Origin: Agrypnia vestita
Lineage: Eukaryota; Arthropoda; Insecta; Trichoptera; Phryganeidae
DNA length: 64,000 bases
Assembly (NCBI GenBank): GCA_016648135.1
Contig: JADDOH010000149.1
Coordinates: forward strand, 120,025-184,024
Reading direction: 5' to 3'
In this document: piece by piece, positions 1-10,560 of the stretch
How the letters are laid out: the number at the start of each line of letters is the position of its first letter
Position numbering within the stretch: the stretch's first letter is position 1
Program-made: the position numbers and the translations under genes
The notes under the pieces: generated by a model
Databases searched by the model: none
What the model was told of the DNA's origin: nothing
The model's input: only the letters and a program-made list of their open reading frames with translations

Positions 1-845
1 AAAAACCTCATAGGGCGACATTTCCGCGACGTGTGGAAAACAATAATTATTTGCAAAAAGGACCTTATTTTTAATAATATTCAATTTACTACAGTAAAAC
101 CTCGTTAATTTGAAATCGCGACCCAAAAAAACATTTCGAATTGCGCGGAACCCCGTTTTCGCTAAATGAAGTGTAAATAGATACCGCAGCTGTCATCATA
201 ACCTCATCGGGTGACATTTCCGCGAAAAGATACGCGAGTCCCGGTGTGTACACGTCAAGTGACCGCGTCATTGTCCCCGAAACATGAACGTAGATGTTCA
301 TGCGACATGCCGCGCGGAATGCTGCGCTATTTGTCCCCTAGTGAATACATGGCATTAGTCACATCTCTGCTCGCCGGTCTCTCGGCCCGGTGTGGGCGCT
401 GCCAAAATTTTTGGGTGTCAAAAAACATTTCTGGCGAAACGTGTCATTGGATGTGTCACGCGGCATTTTTCCGTTCCGTCGGAATGCGTGTCGGGCGGGA
501 ATGCACGCGATATCGGCACATCATGTCGCGACTATTCTTAGTTTCATCATCGCCATCACGTCTCGAACGCGCAGGATTTCAAAAGGCACATTCATTCGAG
601 AAGTATCCTTTTTTAATTAAGATAAATTATCTCACACTTGCGAGTTGTGCCTCGCAATGTGCAAGGCTATTCACAGCATGGCCCCTCAATACAGTACCGA
701 CTTATTATTTTTTATTTAATTGAATTGTACATAACGGTGTTAATTACATCATATTATATATTTGAAAAACAGAATGAGAATATTAACGCTTACCCACTGT
801 TAATAGAGAATTAAATTCTCGTGTTTAAAAATGGGGGGCGACATA
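1..845. other. Left-edge tract without a recognised gene
   Basis: No coding region or RNA gene is recognised. A motif (cctcat, then ggg and gacatttccgcg) occurs near 7-30 and again near 201-224, so the block contains a diverged short direct repeat. Bases 200-560 are richer in CpG than the flanks. An open frame spans 211-723, but its composition and lack of recognisable motifs make it look like chance. Confidence 0.4.
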
Positions 846-1387
846 TACAGGGTTATTTGGAAAACATTAATAACCTCGCAGGACTATATTCCTGCCTTGC
901 TTACGAGTCGAAAATGTTGAAGCTATCTTGACCTAATGTCAATAGTTATAGAGATATGCAACATCAAAGTTTGCATTTTTTTTCAATATTTCTGACTTAT
1001 TTTTTGTAAAACGTTGGACTATCATTACAGTAACTTATATCGATTCCGCAAAATTCATTCGTTTGAATACAATTTAAATAAGATGATAAAAATCCTGAAA
1101 AATTTCCAATTGGAATGTTATCCAATTGGAATTCGAAGATTTTTATTATTTTATTTGACTTGTATTAAAGGTAATGGATTTTTCATATTCGATATAAGTT
1201 ACTGTAATGATAGTCCAACGTCTTACAAAAAATAAGTCAGAAATATTGAAAACAAAATGCAAATTTTGATGTCGCATATCTCCATAACTATTGATATTAT
1301 GTCATAATAGCTAGAACATTTTCGACTCATAATGAAGGCAGGAATATAGTCCTGCGAGGTTATTAATGTTTTCCAAATAACCCTGTA
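846..1387. mobile_element. Family A palindromic MITE (copy A1)
   Basis: The 542-bp element is a nearly perfect palindrome over its whole length. It starts TACAGGGTTATTTGG and ends with the exact inverse, CCAAATAACCCTGTA. The two arms match right to a centre near 1120 (ccaattgga on both sides). TA flanks both ends, so a TA target duplication is likely, which together with the CAGGG termini points to a Tc1/mariner-type non-autonomous element. It has no coding capacity. A transcript would fold into one long hairpin of about 270 bp. The same family recurs at 17.8, 38.2, 41.0 and 58.2 kb. Confidence 0.85.
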
Positions 1388-2160
1388 TATTGTTAATGTA
1401 ATCATTAGGAGCGTTGTATTAGAATAGTGATAAAAGATGTAATGTAAGACATTAGATTAAGTTTAAAATTAAGAAGGTATTGCAATAACATTTAGAAGTG
1501 TATGTACCTATCTATATTAATTGTTTTTGATAAGATTTTTTTTCATTGCGTTATTGTGACTAATTTTTGTGAAAGTTTATTGAATTTAGTCTTCATTTCA
1601 TTGAGACTGACACTCGTGGGAGTGCGGGCGGGACGGGGAGGTATCCACACAAAACCTCTTGTGTGCCTCCAAAGCGCAGAAACAAATGACAATCGAAACG
1701 TACTTATTATCCATCAAGTGGGAATTACAAGTTACATATACACAAGAAATGCTACGGTTTAAGTACAAAACACGAACGCACAATGTCCGTAGTGTCCACA
1801 GTGCAACCAACAAAAGTGTTCAAAAGAGATGTGAAGGCGGACACAAAGTGTAACAAAACGTGACACTCGATTCGTGAGACTATTGTAGATTGGAAAACAT
1901 AATTAACAATTAAAATAAAAATACAATAAATACGTGAAACAATGTACTTGTGACATATTTTGTAATTTTTATTATTTTATTCTGACGTTTGTCATTATTA
2001 CGCTATTTATATTTACTCTGTATTTTACATCTTTTATCTTCGTTATCTTATGCTTACTTTTATTTACTTTCTCAATTTATATTATAAATTATTTTTTCAT
2101 TTTATATCATAAATTACTTTGTCACTTTATATTATAAGATGTATTTTGTGTAATATAAAA
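1388..2160. other. AT-rich tract with a shared dispersed repeat
   Basis: No gene is recognised. Bases about 1608-1690 (gtgcgggcgggacggggagg and the following cacacaaaacctctt) recur inverted at about 6735-6815, so they are a dispersed repeat. Bases 1920-2160 are a T-rich stretch resembling the 3' untranslated part of non-LTR retrotransposons. Confidence 0.4.
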
Positions 2161-2522
2161 TTACTTCTTAGAGAAATAAGGCAGGCCATTTTAGTTTCTA
2201 ACTCTGTTGCTACATAATTTCATAACTTGTAATTAATTCTCATTTGTTAACTTTTTCATACTATTGAATATATATTACTTCTTCTTAATACTTTTGTTAT
2301 TGTATATTTACTCTTTAATTATTATTTTTTTATCTCTGTTATTTTATGCTTACTTTTGACATTATTATGTTATTTTATATTAACTCTGTATTCTACATAT
2401 TTTATCTTTATTATCTTATATTTACTTTTACTTACTCTCATTTTATATTATAAGGTAATTAGTACAACATCAAATTACTGTAATAGGTTTTGTAACCGTC
2501 GAAATAAATAAATAAATAAATA
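2161..2522 (+). mobile_element. 5'-truncated non-LTR retrotransposon 3' end
   Basis: The stretch from acttcttagagaaataagg to the terminal aataaataaataaata tail is repeated with high identity at 29821-30176. It is T-rich with no open frame and ends in a short (AAAT)n tail, the usual form of a 5'-truncated jockey/CR1-like 3' untranslated region. It abuts the minus-strand reverse-transcriptase remnant at 2531-2725. Confidence 0.65.
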
Positions 2523-2530
2523 TAACATAA

Positions 2531-2725
2531 CATCACATTCGATTCGCTGACATTCATCGTAAGTTCACTCTGCATGCATACATCGGACATCTTCCATACC
2601 AGGCACTGCAGATCAGCTTCACTGTTAGCCACTAACACTGCATTATCTGAGTAGTATAGTAGGCAGGATATGGAGGGTTCGTCCATTTTCGCTCCTACTT
2701 CTACTGTCTTCGGTTCTTTTACCAC
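2531..2725 (-). pseudogene. Non-LTR reverse transcriptase remnant (catalytic-box region)
   Basis: About 65 residues resemble the region around the catalytic YADD box of R1/RTE-type non-LTR reverse transcriptases: a tyrosine-serine-aspartate-asparagine box, then AVLVANSEADLQ and a region matching the usual 'L..M..VC....L.MNV.ES.VM' spacing. The second catalytic aspartate is replaced by asparagine (YSDN), so the site would be inactive. Only this short block survives; both sides run into unrelated AT-rich DNA. The downstream residues of the open frame read into the tail of the neighbouring element. Confidence 0.6.
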
Positions 2726-3017
2726 TGTATGTTTTTACTGTATTTAAAAATACTGAATATGTTGTGAAGAAAATCGCAAAAAAGTGTCCTTATTTGGAAG
2801 AATAAGAAGATATATAACTAAGAATACAATACAAGTTTATTAAAATACAATAATATGATTCTCCCGCACACAGATTATTGTTCCAGTATATTATTTATAA
2901 GCAATGAAGGAATGCTATAGAAACTTTAAATAGTACAAAAAAGCGCGATGCGCATAATATTGAAGTGGATTGATTCACCGTTGACATCGATATCATTGAT
3001 AATTGAAGGAATAGAAG

Positions 3018-3290
3018 AACAAAAATAACAAAGATGTTGAATATTCTAGGACTAAAAACAGTAAATCAAAGTATAATGTATTGGTGCAAATATTTAAAAT
3101 TAAACACGGATTAGTACCCAAATACTTTGATGACAGGATGAAGCCGAATAGAGATTTTCATTCTTACGTTACAAGACGAAGCGACAACGTAAGACTTCCG
3201 AAGAAAAAGAAAAACACCTCACAAAATTATGTGATGTATAAAATCTTCAATAGCCTGCATTTTAAATGAGTAGATGGAATGCAATATGTT
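3018..3290 (+). pseudogene. Jockey/CR1-like ORF2 C-terminal remnant
   Basis: A 62-residue frame from 3081 reads KIKHGLVPKYF, then a segment with HSYVTRRS and VRLPKKKK, then a phrase ending in YKIFNSL. This is the pattern seen at the extreme C-terminus of jockey/CR1 reverse-transcriptase ORFs (helical 'K...GL.P.YL', 'H.Y.TR', 'R.P', 'FN.LP'). The upstream reading frame is broken near 3060. There is no catalytic part. A T-rich tail follows and the element merges into simple AT repeats. Confidence 0.6.
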
Positions 3291-3330
3291 TGAGTAAAAT
3301 TATGTATTAGTCCACACAACATTATGTGTG

Positions 3331-3418
3331 GAACTAAATAATTAAGATAAATAAAATGACTATTATATATATATGAAAGTATTACTTACTTATTATAACT
3401 TGACTGTTCAATATATAG

Positions 3419-3453
<35 letters not shown>

Positions 3454-3978
3454 ATATAGTATATATTCTATATATTCTAATATATATATACCTACACAGT
3501 ACATGCCCATGTATATGTACATTTTACAAAATTCTTTGTAAGTGTATAATGTAATGATATTCCTCTACTACACCTGAGTTTATGACACTCATGTAGTAGA
3601 GAAACACTGTCACTACCTTGTAAAAAAAAAAAATATTTGTAAAAAATAAAAAATAAAAATACAATTGTATATTTAAACTCATAAATATGATTTTATTTAG
3701 GCTGCATATCAAAAATAATTTGTTTATTATCATTGTTATTTTTAGCATTTTGCTTGTCAAATAACTTATTAGAGTTTTATTACAGTTTTATTAGCCTCTA
3801 AAATATCGCAATGAAACTAACCGGCCAGCCCGCGACGACAAAACAAAGACTCTATTGTACAACACCCAGACCCAATTCAGACATGGCCTTGTGATAACGG
3901 TCGTTTTGTATCGCTCAAGTTCAATCGGTGTATAGTTCTTTCGGTTCTTTATTATTACACACACACATAAATATATTT
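3331..3978. other. AT-rich tract with TA microsatellites
   Basis: No gene is recognised. Long TA/AT dinucleotide runs lie at about 3411-3495, with shorter ones at 3365-3375 and 3970-3997. A near-palindrome involving ctactacac/tgtagtaga lies at about 3565-3600. Confidence 0.6.
3411..3495. repeat. (TA)n microsatellite
   Basis: About 85 bp are almost purely alternating T and A with a few interruptions. It is one of several TA runs here; the run at 3979-3997 served as the target of the foldback element that follows. Confidence 0.85.
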
Positions 3979-3997
3979 ATATATATATATATATATG

Positions 3998-4401
3998 TTA
4001 GTATTGATTTCTTTGGGGGTAACCCGCGTCAAAATCTGGTCCTCAGAAGGACCATTCGTCAACCGACGTTTCGCCTGAATCACAACAGGCATCTTCAGGT
4101 TGCTTGTTAATAAATTTCCGTCACGAGGGGCAGTGCGAGCACGTCCGTTCGTATCGGAAGCTTATTACCAAGTGAGGTCTGGTAAGTTAAAGTCTAAATT
4201 TGGGTACTGTGGTCTTTATTGGCCTTAATGATTTTCGGGAATTTTGTATTAAATAATGGGTGTTAAAACGTCGGTTGACAAAACAAAATGCGAAAACGTC
4301 GGTTGACGAATGGTCCTTCTGAGGACCAGATTTTGACGCGGGTTACCCCCAAAGAAATCAATACTAACATTTCTAACACCCGTGAAAACCTTCATTATAA
4401 C
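3998..4401 (-). mobile_element. Penelope-like foldback element with hammerhead-like motif
   Basis: Inverted arms of about 80 bp (3998-4075 against 4291-4370) enclose a unique centre. On the minus strand the left portion carries a hammerhead-like core (separate entry). Beyond the right arm is a one-sided extension of about 30 bp whose reverse complement contains ggttttcacgg, also found in the one-sided extensions at 28.2 and 38.4 kb. Both flanks are a 19-bp (AT)nG run, compatible with a target duplication but ambiguous because it is a microsatellite. There is no coding capacity. The arrangement matches inverted pLTRs of Penelope-like elements; that family assignment is inference. Confidence 0.6.
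4060..4102 (-). ncRNA. Hammerhead-ribozyme-like motif
   Basis: Read on the minus strand: stem I strand CAAC, core CUGAAGA, one extra U, stem II GCCUG/CAGGC with an 8-nt loop, GAAAC, GUC, then G and GUUG, which pairs with the first CAAC. All invariant hammerhead residues (CUGANGA, GAAA, NUH) are present. Stem III would be the two pairs AC/GU with no loop, so self-cleavage in cis looks poor; the palindromic ACGU could instead pair between two transcripts. Confidence 0.55.
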
Positions 4402-4732
4402 ATATATATATATATATATGAACTTTTCTCGAGGACATTTTACGCATTAAAATTATTTTACAAACCTAGAAAGTAAGCGTATCCAAGATTACCTTACTGC
4501 TAGTAAAACTTACCCACTACCTACTAAATCATGCTCATCGCCCAACTCTACTTTATCTAATTTATTGCTTGTATTTCTGCCTTAATTGTCATATGTGTTT
4601 TCCTATGTACATATATATCTCATGTATGGGACGTCGCGTTTGTCATATATCTCTTTTGAACACTTCTATCGGTCAATCTACGGGCTTTGGGCTTTCATAT
4701 TTTGTACTTCAACGGTAACATTTCATGTAAAC

Positions 4733-5727
4733 AGCGTGTCCATAACTAGTAGCAAAATTCCTGCCCTGACGCAATTAATTTCGAGGCACCTAAAATGAAA
4801 ACGTCTTTTGGACAAAGACAATTTAATTTCATTGCCCCGCTTGTTTTTAAAAAGTTACCAAATGAAACAATAGAAATTGCAGTACACAAATCTTTTAAAC
4901 ACTGTATCACTAATTTTATAAAAATATCAGGTAGAAGGTATGCCGAAGAAGATCCGCCCTTGACCTCTGAATTGGCAAAATCTGCTTTATATAATTTCAT
5001 GTGTACTCTAATATAGTATTTATATTTTCTTTCTTTTAGATTTATGTATTCTTATGTTTGTATATATTACTAAATTATTATTCCACTTACATTTTTACGT
5101 TTCTATTTCTTTACTATTGTTATTAGGTATTACTATTCTATGTTACTATTACCTACATAACTCTCAAGTGAGAATAACTGCCACATAACAGGTTTTACCT
5201 AGTGTGGAGTTATAAGTAATTTATTTTAACAAATGTAAAATAAACAATAAACAATAATAAGTTGAAAATGTTCAAGCATCTATGACCTGTGACATTATGA
5301 AAGTTATGGATATGCATTTTTTTAAATATATCTGATTTATTTTTTGCAAAAAGTTGAACTGTCGTAACATTAACTTACTTATGTCGATTATGAAAAATTT
5401 ATTCGTTTTAATATAAGTCTAATACAATGATAAAAACCTTGCTAAAATTGAAAATAGAATTTTTTACAAGGTTTTCATCATTTTATTTCAATTGTATTAA
5501 AGCGAATGAATTTTTCATGATCGTTATAAGTTACTTATAATAGTTCAACTTTTCGCTTCAAAAAATAAGTCAGAAATATTTAAAAAATGCAAACTTTGAT
5601 ACTCCAAATCTCCATAACTATTGATATTAAGAATTAGAACATGGTTGCTTGAACATTTTCGACTCATAATGAAGGCAGAAATCCACTTGTAAAGTTTTTG
5701 CCACTATCTTTGAGACACGATGTATAA
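4733..5727. mobile_element. Family A' MITE split by a retrotransposon
   Basis: The left end (gtgtccataactagtagcaa, then cctgccctga) lies at 4733-4769 and the remainder resumes at about 5268 (gttgaaaatgttcaag) and runs to about 5727. Between them sits a 5'-truncated non-LTR element (4770-5267). The A' body 5268-5727 is a palindrome around 5450, like other members at 11.0, 16.6 and 35.1 kb. It shares its interior with family A but has different tips (GGTGTCTCAT instead of GGTTATTTGG). Confidence 0.65.
4795..5016 (+). pseudogene. Non-LTR ORF2 C-terminal fragment
   Basis: A 73-residue frame reads TSFGQRQFNFIAP, then VFKKLPNETI, then SFKHCITNFI. This is the typical end of a jockey/CR1-like ORF2 ('R..FGQR.F...AP..WN.LP..I......FK..LK..'). 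It ends at a stop at 5014-5016 and is followed by about 250 bp of AT-rich 3' untranslated sequence up to an aataaacaataataa tail at 5262. The insertion sits inside an A' MITE, so it is younger than that copy. 5' truncation removed the whole endonuclease and polymerase core. Confidence 0.65.
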
Positions 5728-5739
5728 TATTATTAATCA

Positions 5740-6160
5740 TTGGTGCAGTATGGTATTATTGGGTGGGGAGGGGCTTATAAGTCCATTGTACAGCTATTAA
5801 TTATATTACAAAGAATAATCATTAAAACCATTCTTAAAAAACCTTACGAATTTCCTACTGTAGATATATTTCAAGATTTTGAAGTACCATTTTTTACAAA
5901 ATTATACAAAACTAACACCCTATGCCAAACCAATAAAGATTATTTCATAAATAAATCCCATCCCTTAGACTATATAAGTAATAGATATAGAACAAAGGGG
6001 CAAATAAAAATACCGATATTAAGGGCCACCATGGCACAACATCACTATACATACTTGGGAGTTAAATAATACAAAATAATGTTGACATAAAACAAATTTT
6101 AAGAAAGAAACTTATCAAAATATGAGCGATTTAAGAAAAAAATCCTTGATGTGTTAATTG
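5740..6160 (+). pseudogene. Non-LTR reverse transcriptase C-terminal remnant
   Basis: A 109-residue frame (5740-6069) starts QYGIIGWGGAYKS and continues LQRIIIKTILKKP, then YEFPT and an F..F.V segment. This corresponds to the post-thumb region of jockey/CR1-like ORF2 ('L.YGI..WG......L...Q...I......'). The open frame ends at 6067-6069; the next 100 bases appear to continue in degraded form. Unusually for this window it shows no internal stop over 109 codons, so it may be a relatively recent fragment. The catalytic domain is absent. Confidence 0.65.
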
Positions 6161-6448
6161 TAAAATTACCTACATATTTCAAATAGTTTATGTTCATTAA
6201 AAACTTATATTTTTAATTTAACTTATATCACTAGTTGAAATAATTTCATATACGAGTATGTACAAAGATGACGTATTACAGTATACCAATTTATTATTGA
6301 ATAAACACATTATTTTATATACTATATTTATTTTATATGATTGTATTATAGTACATTAATAGACCTTTAACAGATGTAAACAATTCGAGCTATCGGCTCG
6401 TATTGCGGTGAGTATAATAAAATATTTAAAATGTAATAACATAACACG

Positions 6449-6607
6449 AGTAGCTTGATGGTCTTGTGGGTAGGACTCTCGCCTCGTGATCCAAAGGTCG
6501 CAGGTTCGAATCTCACTCCAGACCAGCAAGTTATTCCTATTTTCATAGCACAAGCGTTTAGCTTAATTTGAAAATAGTGAGAATGTTCCGTATTCACATC
6601 TCTATTT
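6449..6607 (+). mobile_element. tRNA-derived SINE, family S (copy 1)
   Basis: The head reads gtagcttgatggtcttgtgg, followed by tcgcctcgtgatc and the B-box-like ggttcgaatctc, so it carries both internal RNA polymerase III promoter boxes of a tRNA. The body (ttcctattttcatagcac, gcttaatttgaaaatagt, gaatgttccgtattcacatc) recurs at 23.3, 31.8, 39.7 and 48.3 kb. It ends in an A-rich run. It is a mobile-element remnant, not a functional tRNA gene: the acceptor arm does not pair with a CCA-ready end. Confidence 0.8.
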
Positions 6608-8155
6608 AAAAAAAACGTGTGATTGATTTTATAAAAATCATTATATGTGCCAACCAAATATACAAATAAATAAAATAAAATATATATGTTATTAACGATT
6701 CCCGCTCAATGTGTGTAAAGTATGTTTCATTCGTTATTTGTCCCCGCGCCTCGGAGACGGAGAAGAGGTTTTGTGTGGACGCCTCCCCGTCCCGCTCGCA
6801 CTCTCTCTTCCTCGTAGATTCCTGATCGTTCTGTAGGCTAGTCGGTGCAAGCTTGTCCTTGACAAGATTAACAGGCACGTGATAGATATTGGTGAAAAGT
6901 TAACAATACTATGGTTGTGGTGTATAGTTTTTACCAAATATTTTGTGAAAGTTAAATTGAACAAAGGACTGTATTCGAAACCGGTAGACCTAAAACCTGG
7001 TAGTGATTTATACAAATTTAAATAACACAAGTAGTCAAGCTGGATTCAATCATGGAATACATTTACAACTGCACTAATTGTCCAGTCTTTGTAGTCCCGG
7101 CAGTGATGAGTATATGTGGTAGTTTTTTCTCATCAATACGATAATTTGTAACAGAATATATCTTTTGAACGTGTTGAAAATTTGAGAATTGATAATTTGG
7201 TATTGAAATAGTACCTAAGTCTATTTATTTCCTTCTATCTGAGAAACTAAGGATATTGAGTTGGTTCTTCAATTTAATTTAAATTTTATTTCCATTTTTT
7301 TTACAAACAGACAGTCAACAAATCATTATTGACCCCAATAGATGGTCCTACAGTGACATTAGAGTACAAAGTATGAATATTTTTTGAACATTTTGAATAT
7401 GACATAATTATACAATACACTTTTTATGATAAATTAATAATAAACAATGTCTTAATGATAAAAAAAGTATACTGTTGACAGTATAGACGGGGTGTCTAGT
7501 TTGTTATTAACTATTTTATAGATTCATAAACGTGTTGTAATTAATTGACATTACGTGACAGCATATTATCAAAATTCAATCTACACGATGCATTGACACA
7601 TTTCATACTTTGGAATTTTTATTTTTAAATATCAATTAAGGTGTTTTTATTAAAAAAAACTAAATTTTATTAAGTGAGTAAAGCCTCAAAATACGGGAAT
7701 AAATAGAATGTACTGTTTAAAATCATCTCTTTATAAAAATAAAAAGCGTTTTAAAATCAACAAAAAACGTAAAAATTTTATTGCAAATTTAAACATTATA
7801 ACTTAATTAATATTGAATATTTCCTTAGTAAAAAATCTAGATAATGAAGTATACTTTATACGTATAAAAAACATATTATGCGTACATGCAAATATTCATA
7901 AAAAATTAGCGCCGCCTAGGACACTAAAAACTTTTTCAAGAAAAAGATTTTTTGGCCGCGGCCTGTCGATTAACGCTTATATTTTATTAATTATTGTAAA
8001 TAATGTCTAGTTTATTACATTTATATAACAACAAAGGTTCTAACTAAGTTAATGCCCTAAAAAAATGGAGTCTAGAGTATTCATTCTGATATAAATGAAT
8101 AATAAAAACCCACATTTTCGTAAAAAAAAAAACACCGAAATATGCATTTGCAGTT
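6608..8155. other. Long AT-rich tract, no gene seen
   Basis: No coding or RNA gene is recognised. Bases 6735-6815 are an inverted copy of the dispersed repeat at about 1608-1690. Bases 7305-7375 (acagacagtcaacaaatc through cccaatagatggtccta) recur inverted at 21020-21070. The rest is AT-rich sequence with short homopolymer runs. Confidence 0.45.
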
Positions 8156-8159
8156 AATG

Positions 8160-8703
8160 TCCAGCCTTAAGTGCCCCAAGAGTGCATGGCTGGTACGTAC
8201 CGATGAATGGAAACGTCAAGTGATTGGAGTGCCACCACGATAACTTGGCGTGCGAGGGAGGGCGCCCCTGTCGCGAAACAGAAGTTGCCAGGTTGTATAT
8301 AAATTACACAATACATAATGTACAGAATGTCCGGTGACCAGTGTCAGAGCCTTCGATATAAATTTGGTCGGGTAACAGCGCGCTCCGCGGTGGCCGCTCT
8401 ATCTTTCAATCTGTCAGACGGTAATATCGGTCCATTATTTGCTTTTTCAACTTCGCAAAACTTTAATACTTCATTGGCAATTGTTTTTGCACCACCCCGG
8501 ACTGTTTTGGTTGTTTTGGACGTAATAATTCAGTGTATATTGGTAATCAAGATGTCACAGCTCCCGAGCAAATACAAAATTGAACTGAATTACAGGGCGA
8601 GGGGTAACCGCTGGGTGCGGGCAGGGCGGGGTTTAGTTCCAATCCTGCCGCACGCCAAGTTATGTTGGGCAGGCAATAAAATATCTACAAAGGTTATTTA
8701 GCG
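8160..8703 (+). repeat. Unclassified ~500-bp dispersed repeat (copy 1)
   Basis: This GC-richer block is repeated in opposite orientation at about 34.6-35.06 kb. Shared landmarks are the segment with ggtgaccagtgtcagag, the gtcagacggtaatatcgg stretch, the frame starting after attcagtgtatattggtaat, and the segment gccgcacgccaagttatgtt. In both copies one frame reads a peptide containing RVRAGR or WVRAGR followed by LVPILPHAKLCWA. It may be the 5' part of a retrotransposon or a multicopy gene fragment; I do not recognise the product. Confidence 0.55.
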
Positions 8704-8954
8704 ACGATGGATCAGATAATCAGGTCAATTGACCTCAATTGCGAAGGGCCCCGCCAATCTATGTCGCGCTCAATCAAAGGTTGTTACGATCGGCACACAG
8801 CTCCTGGCGCCTGCACATTGGCCTCCGATGATGCACTTCTGCGCCGCTGATCAGGGGCGCGTGCATCAATTGGCCGTCGGGGATATATTTGCGGAGCAAT
8901 CCGGATTCATCCGACTTCTCAATTGTTATGCAAGAATCTCCAATTAGTCAGATA
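8704..8954. other. GC-richer, apparently single-copy island
   Basis: About 250 bp are clearly richer in G+C than the surroundings, with palindromic words such as aggtcaattgacct (8731-8744), tgatcagg and caattggccgtcgggg. No matching repeat is seen elsewhere in the window. The open frame through it shows no recognisable domain. It could be a conserved regulatory block or a lost exon; function is unknown. Confidence 0.35.
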
Positions 8955-9492
8955 TTTACTCCCTTTATATTAACTCGTGGCGTCTGCTTGCTTGCCATCA
9001 ACAAAAACTTTGGATCGATTTTTGACCCTTTTCCCATGATCCAATCGAGCTGAAACTTGGCAAGTAGACTCGTGGCGACGATCAAGAAGATCTATCAAAT
9101 TTTCGTTAAAAAAATTAATAATTATAGTATAATTTCGGATTTTTAGAAATTTTATTGATTTTTACAATTCGGAATCATTAGAAAAGTTTGATTTATAGCA
9201 ACGGCGGCCCGATAACGTAGCGGAATATTTTCTAAATTTGAATTACTCCGTCGGTATACATAACATCACTACGAATTTCGAAAATCTAAATTGACTGACA
9301 AATGTTTTTAGAATTTAATCTTCAAAGCATGAAGTTTCTTATCAAAGCTCAAAACATCTGACATTTTACAAATAAATTAAATTACTGTAAGTTTAGTGTT
9401 ATGTTATATGTTTTAATTCGTCTTTAATTGTTGTTATATTTTACAAAGAAAGGGAGTATAATAAAAACTTGGTTTTTATGGGTTACTTTTTT
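8955..9492 (+). mobile_element. Family B MITE-like repeat (copy B1)
   Basis: It begins tttactccctttatattaac and ends with agaaagggagtataataa plus the tail acttggtttttatgggtta. The inner parts ACTCCCTTT and AAAGGGAGT are inverted. Its body (ggatcgatttttgaccctt, gtagactcgtggcgacgatc, cggcggcccgataacg) is shared with copies at 14.4, 33.7 and 35.3 kb on this strand and 26.8 and 27.9 kb inverted. It has no coding capacity. Confidence 0.7.
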
Positions 9493-9702
9493 TAATTCAA
9501 TTTAATATACGGTACAAATACAATTCGTATTGTAGTCTTGTAGATCTCATCAGTGAAGATAAGCTCTCGAGTCTGATGAGGGAGCTTCAGTTCTTATTTT
9601 ATTTATAGGTACATATGCGAGTCATTTAATAATACGGTAATAAAAGGTAATTTGATAATGAAGCATCAAAGTATTTTGAAAGAAGCTGTGGTTTTAAATG
9701 AT

Positions 9703-9951
9703 TTATGAATTTAAGTTTGATTTTAGGAAGGTTTTAATTGTTTTGCTTTGCTCTGAAAGGTAACTGATGCAGCGTATCTCGATAGGTAAATTATTGTTGT
9801 TGGCTTTGTAAATATAGTGGTTCTGCATTTGGGTTGTCTTCAATTTAGGCATTATGAATTGGTTTCCATTTCTCATAAGCTTGAAGTACTCCTGGTTCTT
9901 TTTAAGGTTTTTTCTTTGCATATTTTCAATATGAAAGTTTGAAAATATCAT
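9703..9951 (-). pseudogene. Non-LTR ORF2 C-terminal remnant
   Basis: The 82-residue frame reads MPKLKTTQMQNHYIYKAN, then NLPIEIRCIS, then TIKTFLKSNL. This is the familiar end of CR1/jockey-like ORF2 ('..P......S..Y.G..L.N.LP..I........FK..L...'). It is 5'-truncated near the insertion site of the foldback element at 10.0 kb. The stop is followed downstream (toward lower coordinates) by AT-rich sequence to about 9500. Confidence 0.55.
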
Positions 9952-10062
9952 CCACGTTTGGTACTGGAAACAAGTTAAAAAGATCTTTTGTTGAAAAGGT
10001 AGATTTTTTCAAATATGTTTTAATATACTTTGTAATACACACACAATATGAGTTATTAATTT

Positions 10063-10108
10063 ACAACTATAGTTTCGAGAGGAGCAGTCCCTCTCATCAT
10101 CAGGTATA
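10063..10108 (-). ncRNA. Hammerhead-like motif, left arm
   Basis: This is the inverted counterpart of the right-arm motif: CUGAUGA, stem II, GAAAC, then UAUAGUU when read on the minus strand. Core residues are identical to those of the right arm, so transcription from either direction would produce one complete motif. Confidence 0.5.
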
Positions 10109-10560
10109 GATAATAACTAACTTAAATACAAAATTTATCAATCTAATTGGGTAGGTCAGGGGGTCAGGGGGGCGCGCGGCAGGGAAGGGTATTTTTTTCG
10201 CCGAACAGCTCTAGGAGTGGTGAAGTGGACTGAAATGTGATATTATTTATTAATGTGTTTCCAGAATTTAAATTTTTTAGGATTTCAACGGTTTCCAAAC
10301 TCATTCTTTCGATAGCCACAAATTAAAATTACTCCACTCGGTTCCCCATAGACGATGGATAATGAATAGTTTGGAAACCGTTGAAATCCTAAAAAATTTA
10401 AATTCTGGAAACACATTAATAAATAATATCACATTTCAGTCCACTTCACCACTCCTAGAGCTGTTCGGCGAAAAAAATACCCTTCCCCTGCCGCGCGCCC
10501 CCCTGACCCCCTGACCTACCCAATTAGATTGATAAATTTTGTATTTAAGTTAGATATTAT

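Noticed and set aside
211..723. A 170-codon frame near the left edge
   Set aside because: No recognisable motif; composition looks random and the frame crosses repeated words. Not enough support for a gene.
6470..6525. A tRNA gene within the 6.45-kb repeat
   Set aside because: The same head with a common non-tRNA body occurs at five other places; it is a SINE, and the acceptor arm does not close.
9541..9590. Two inverted ctgatgag words around 9548 and 9580
   Set aside because: They form an inverted repeat but lack GAAA and a stem II, so they are not hammerhead-like.
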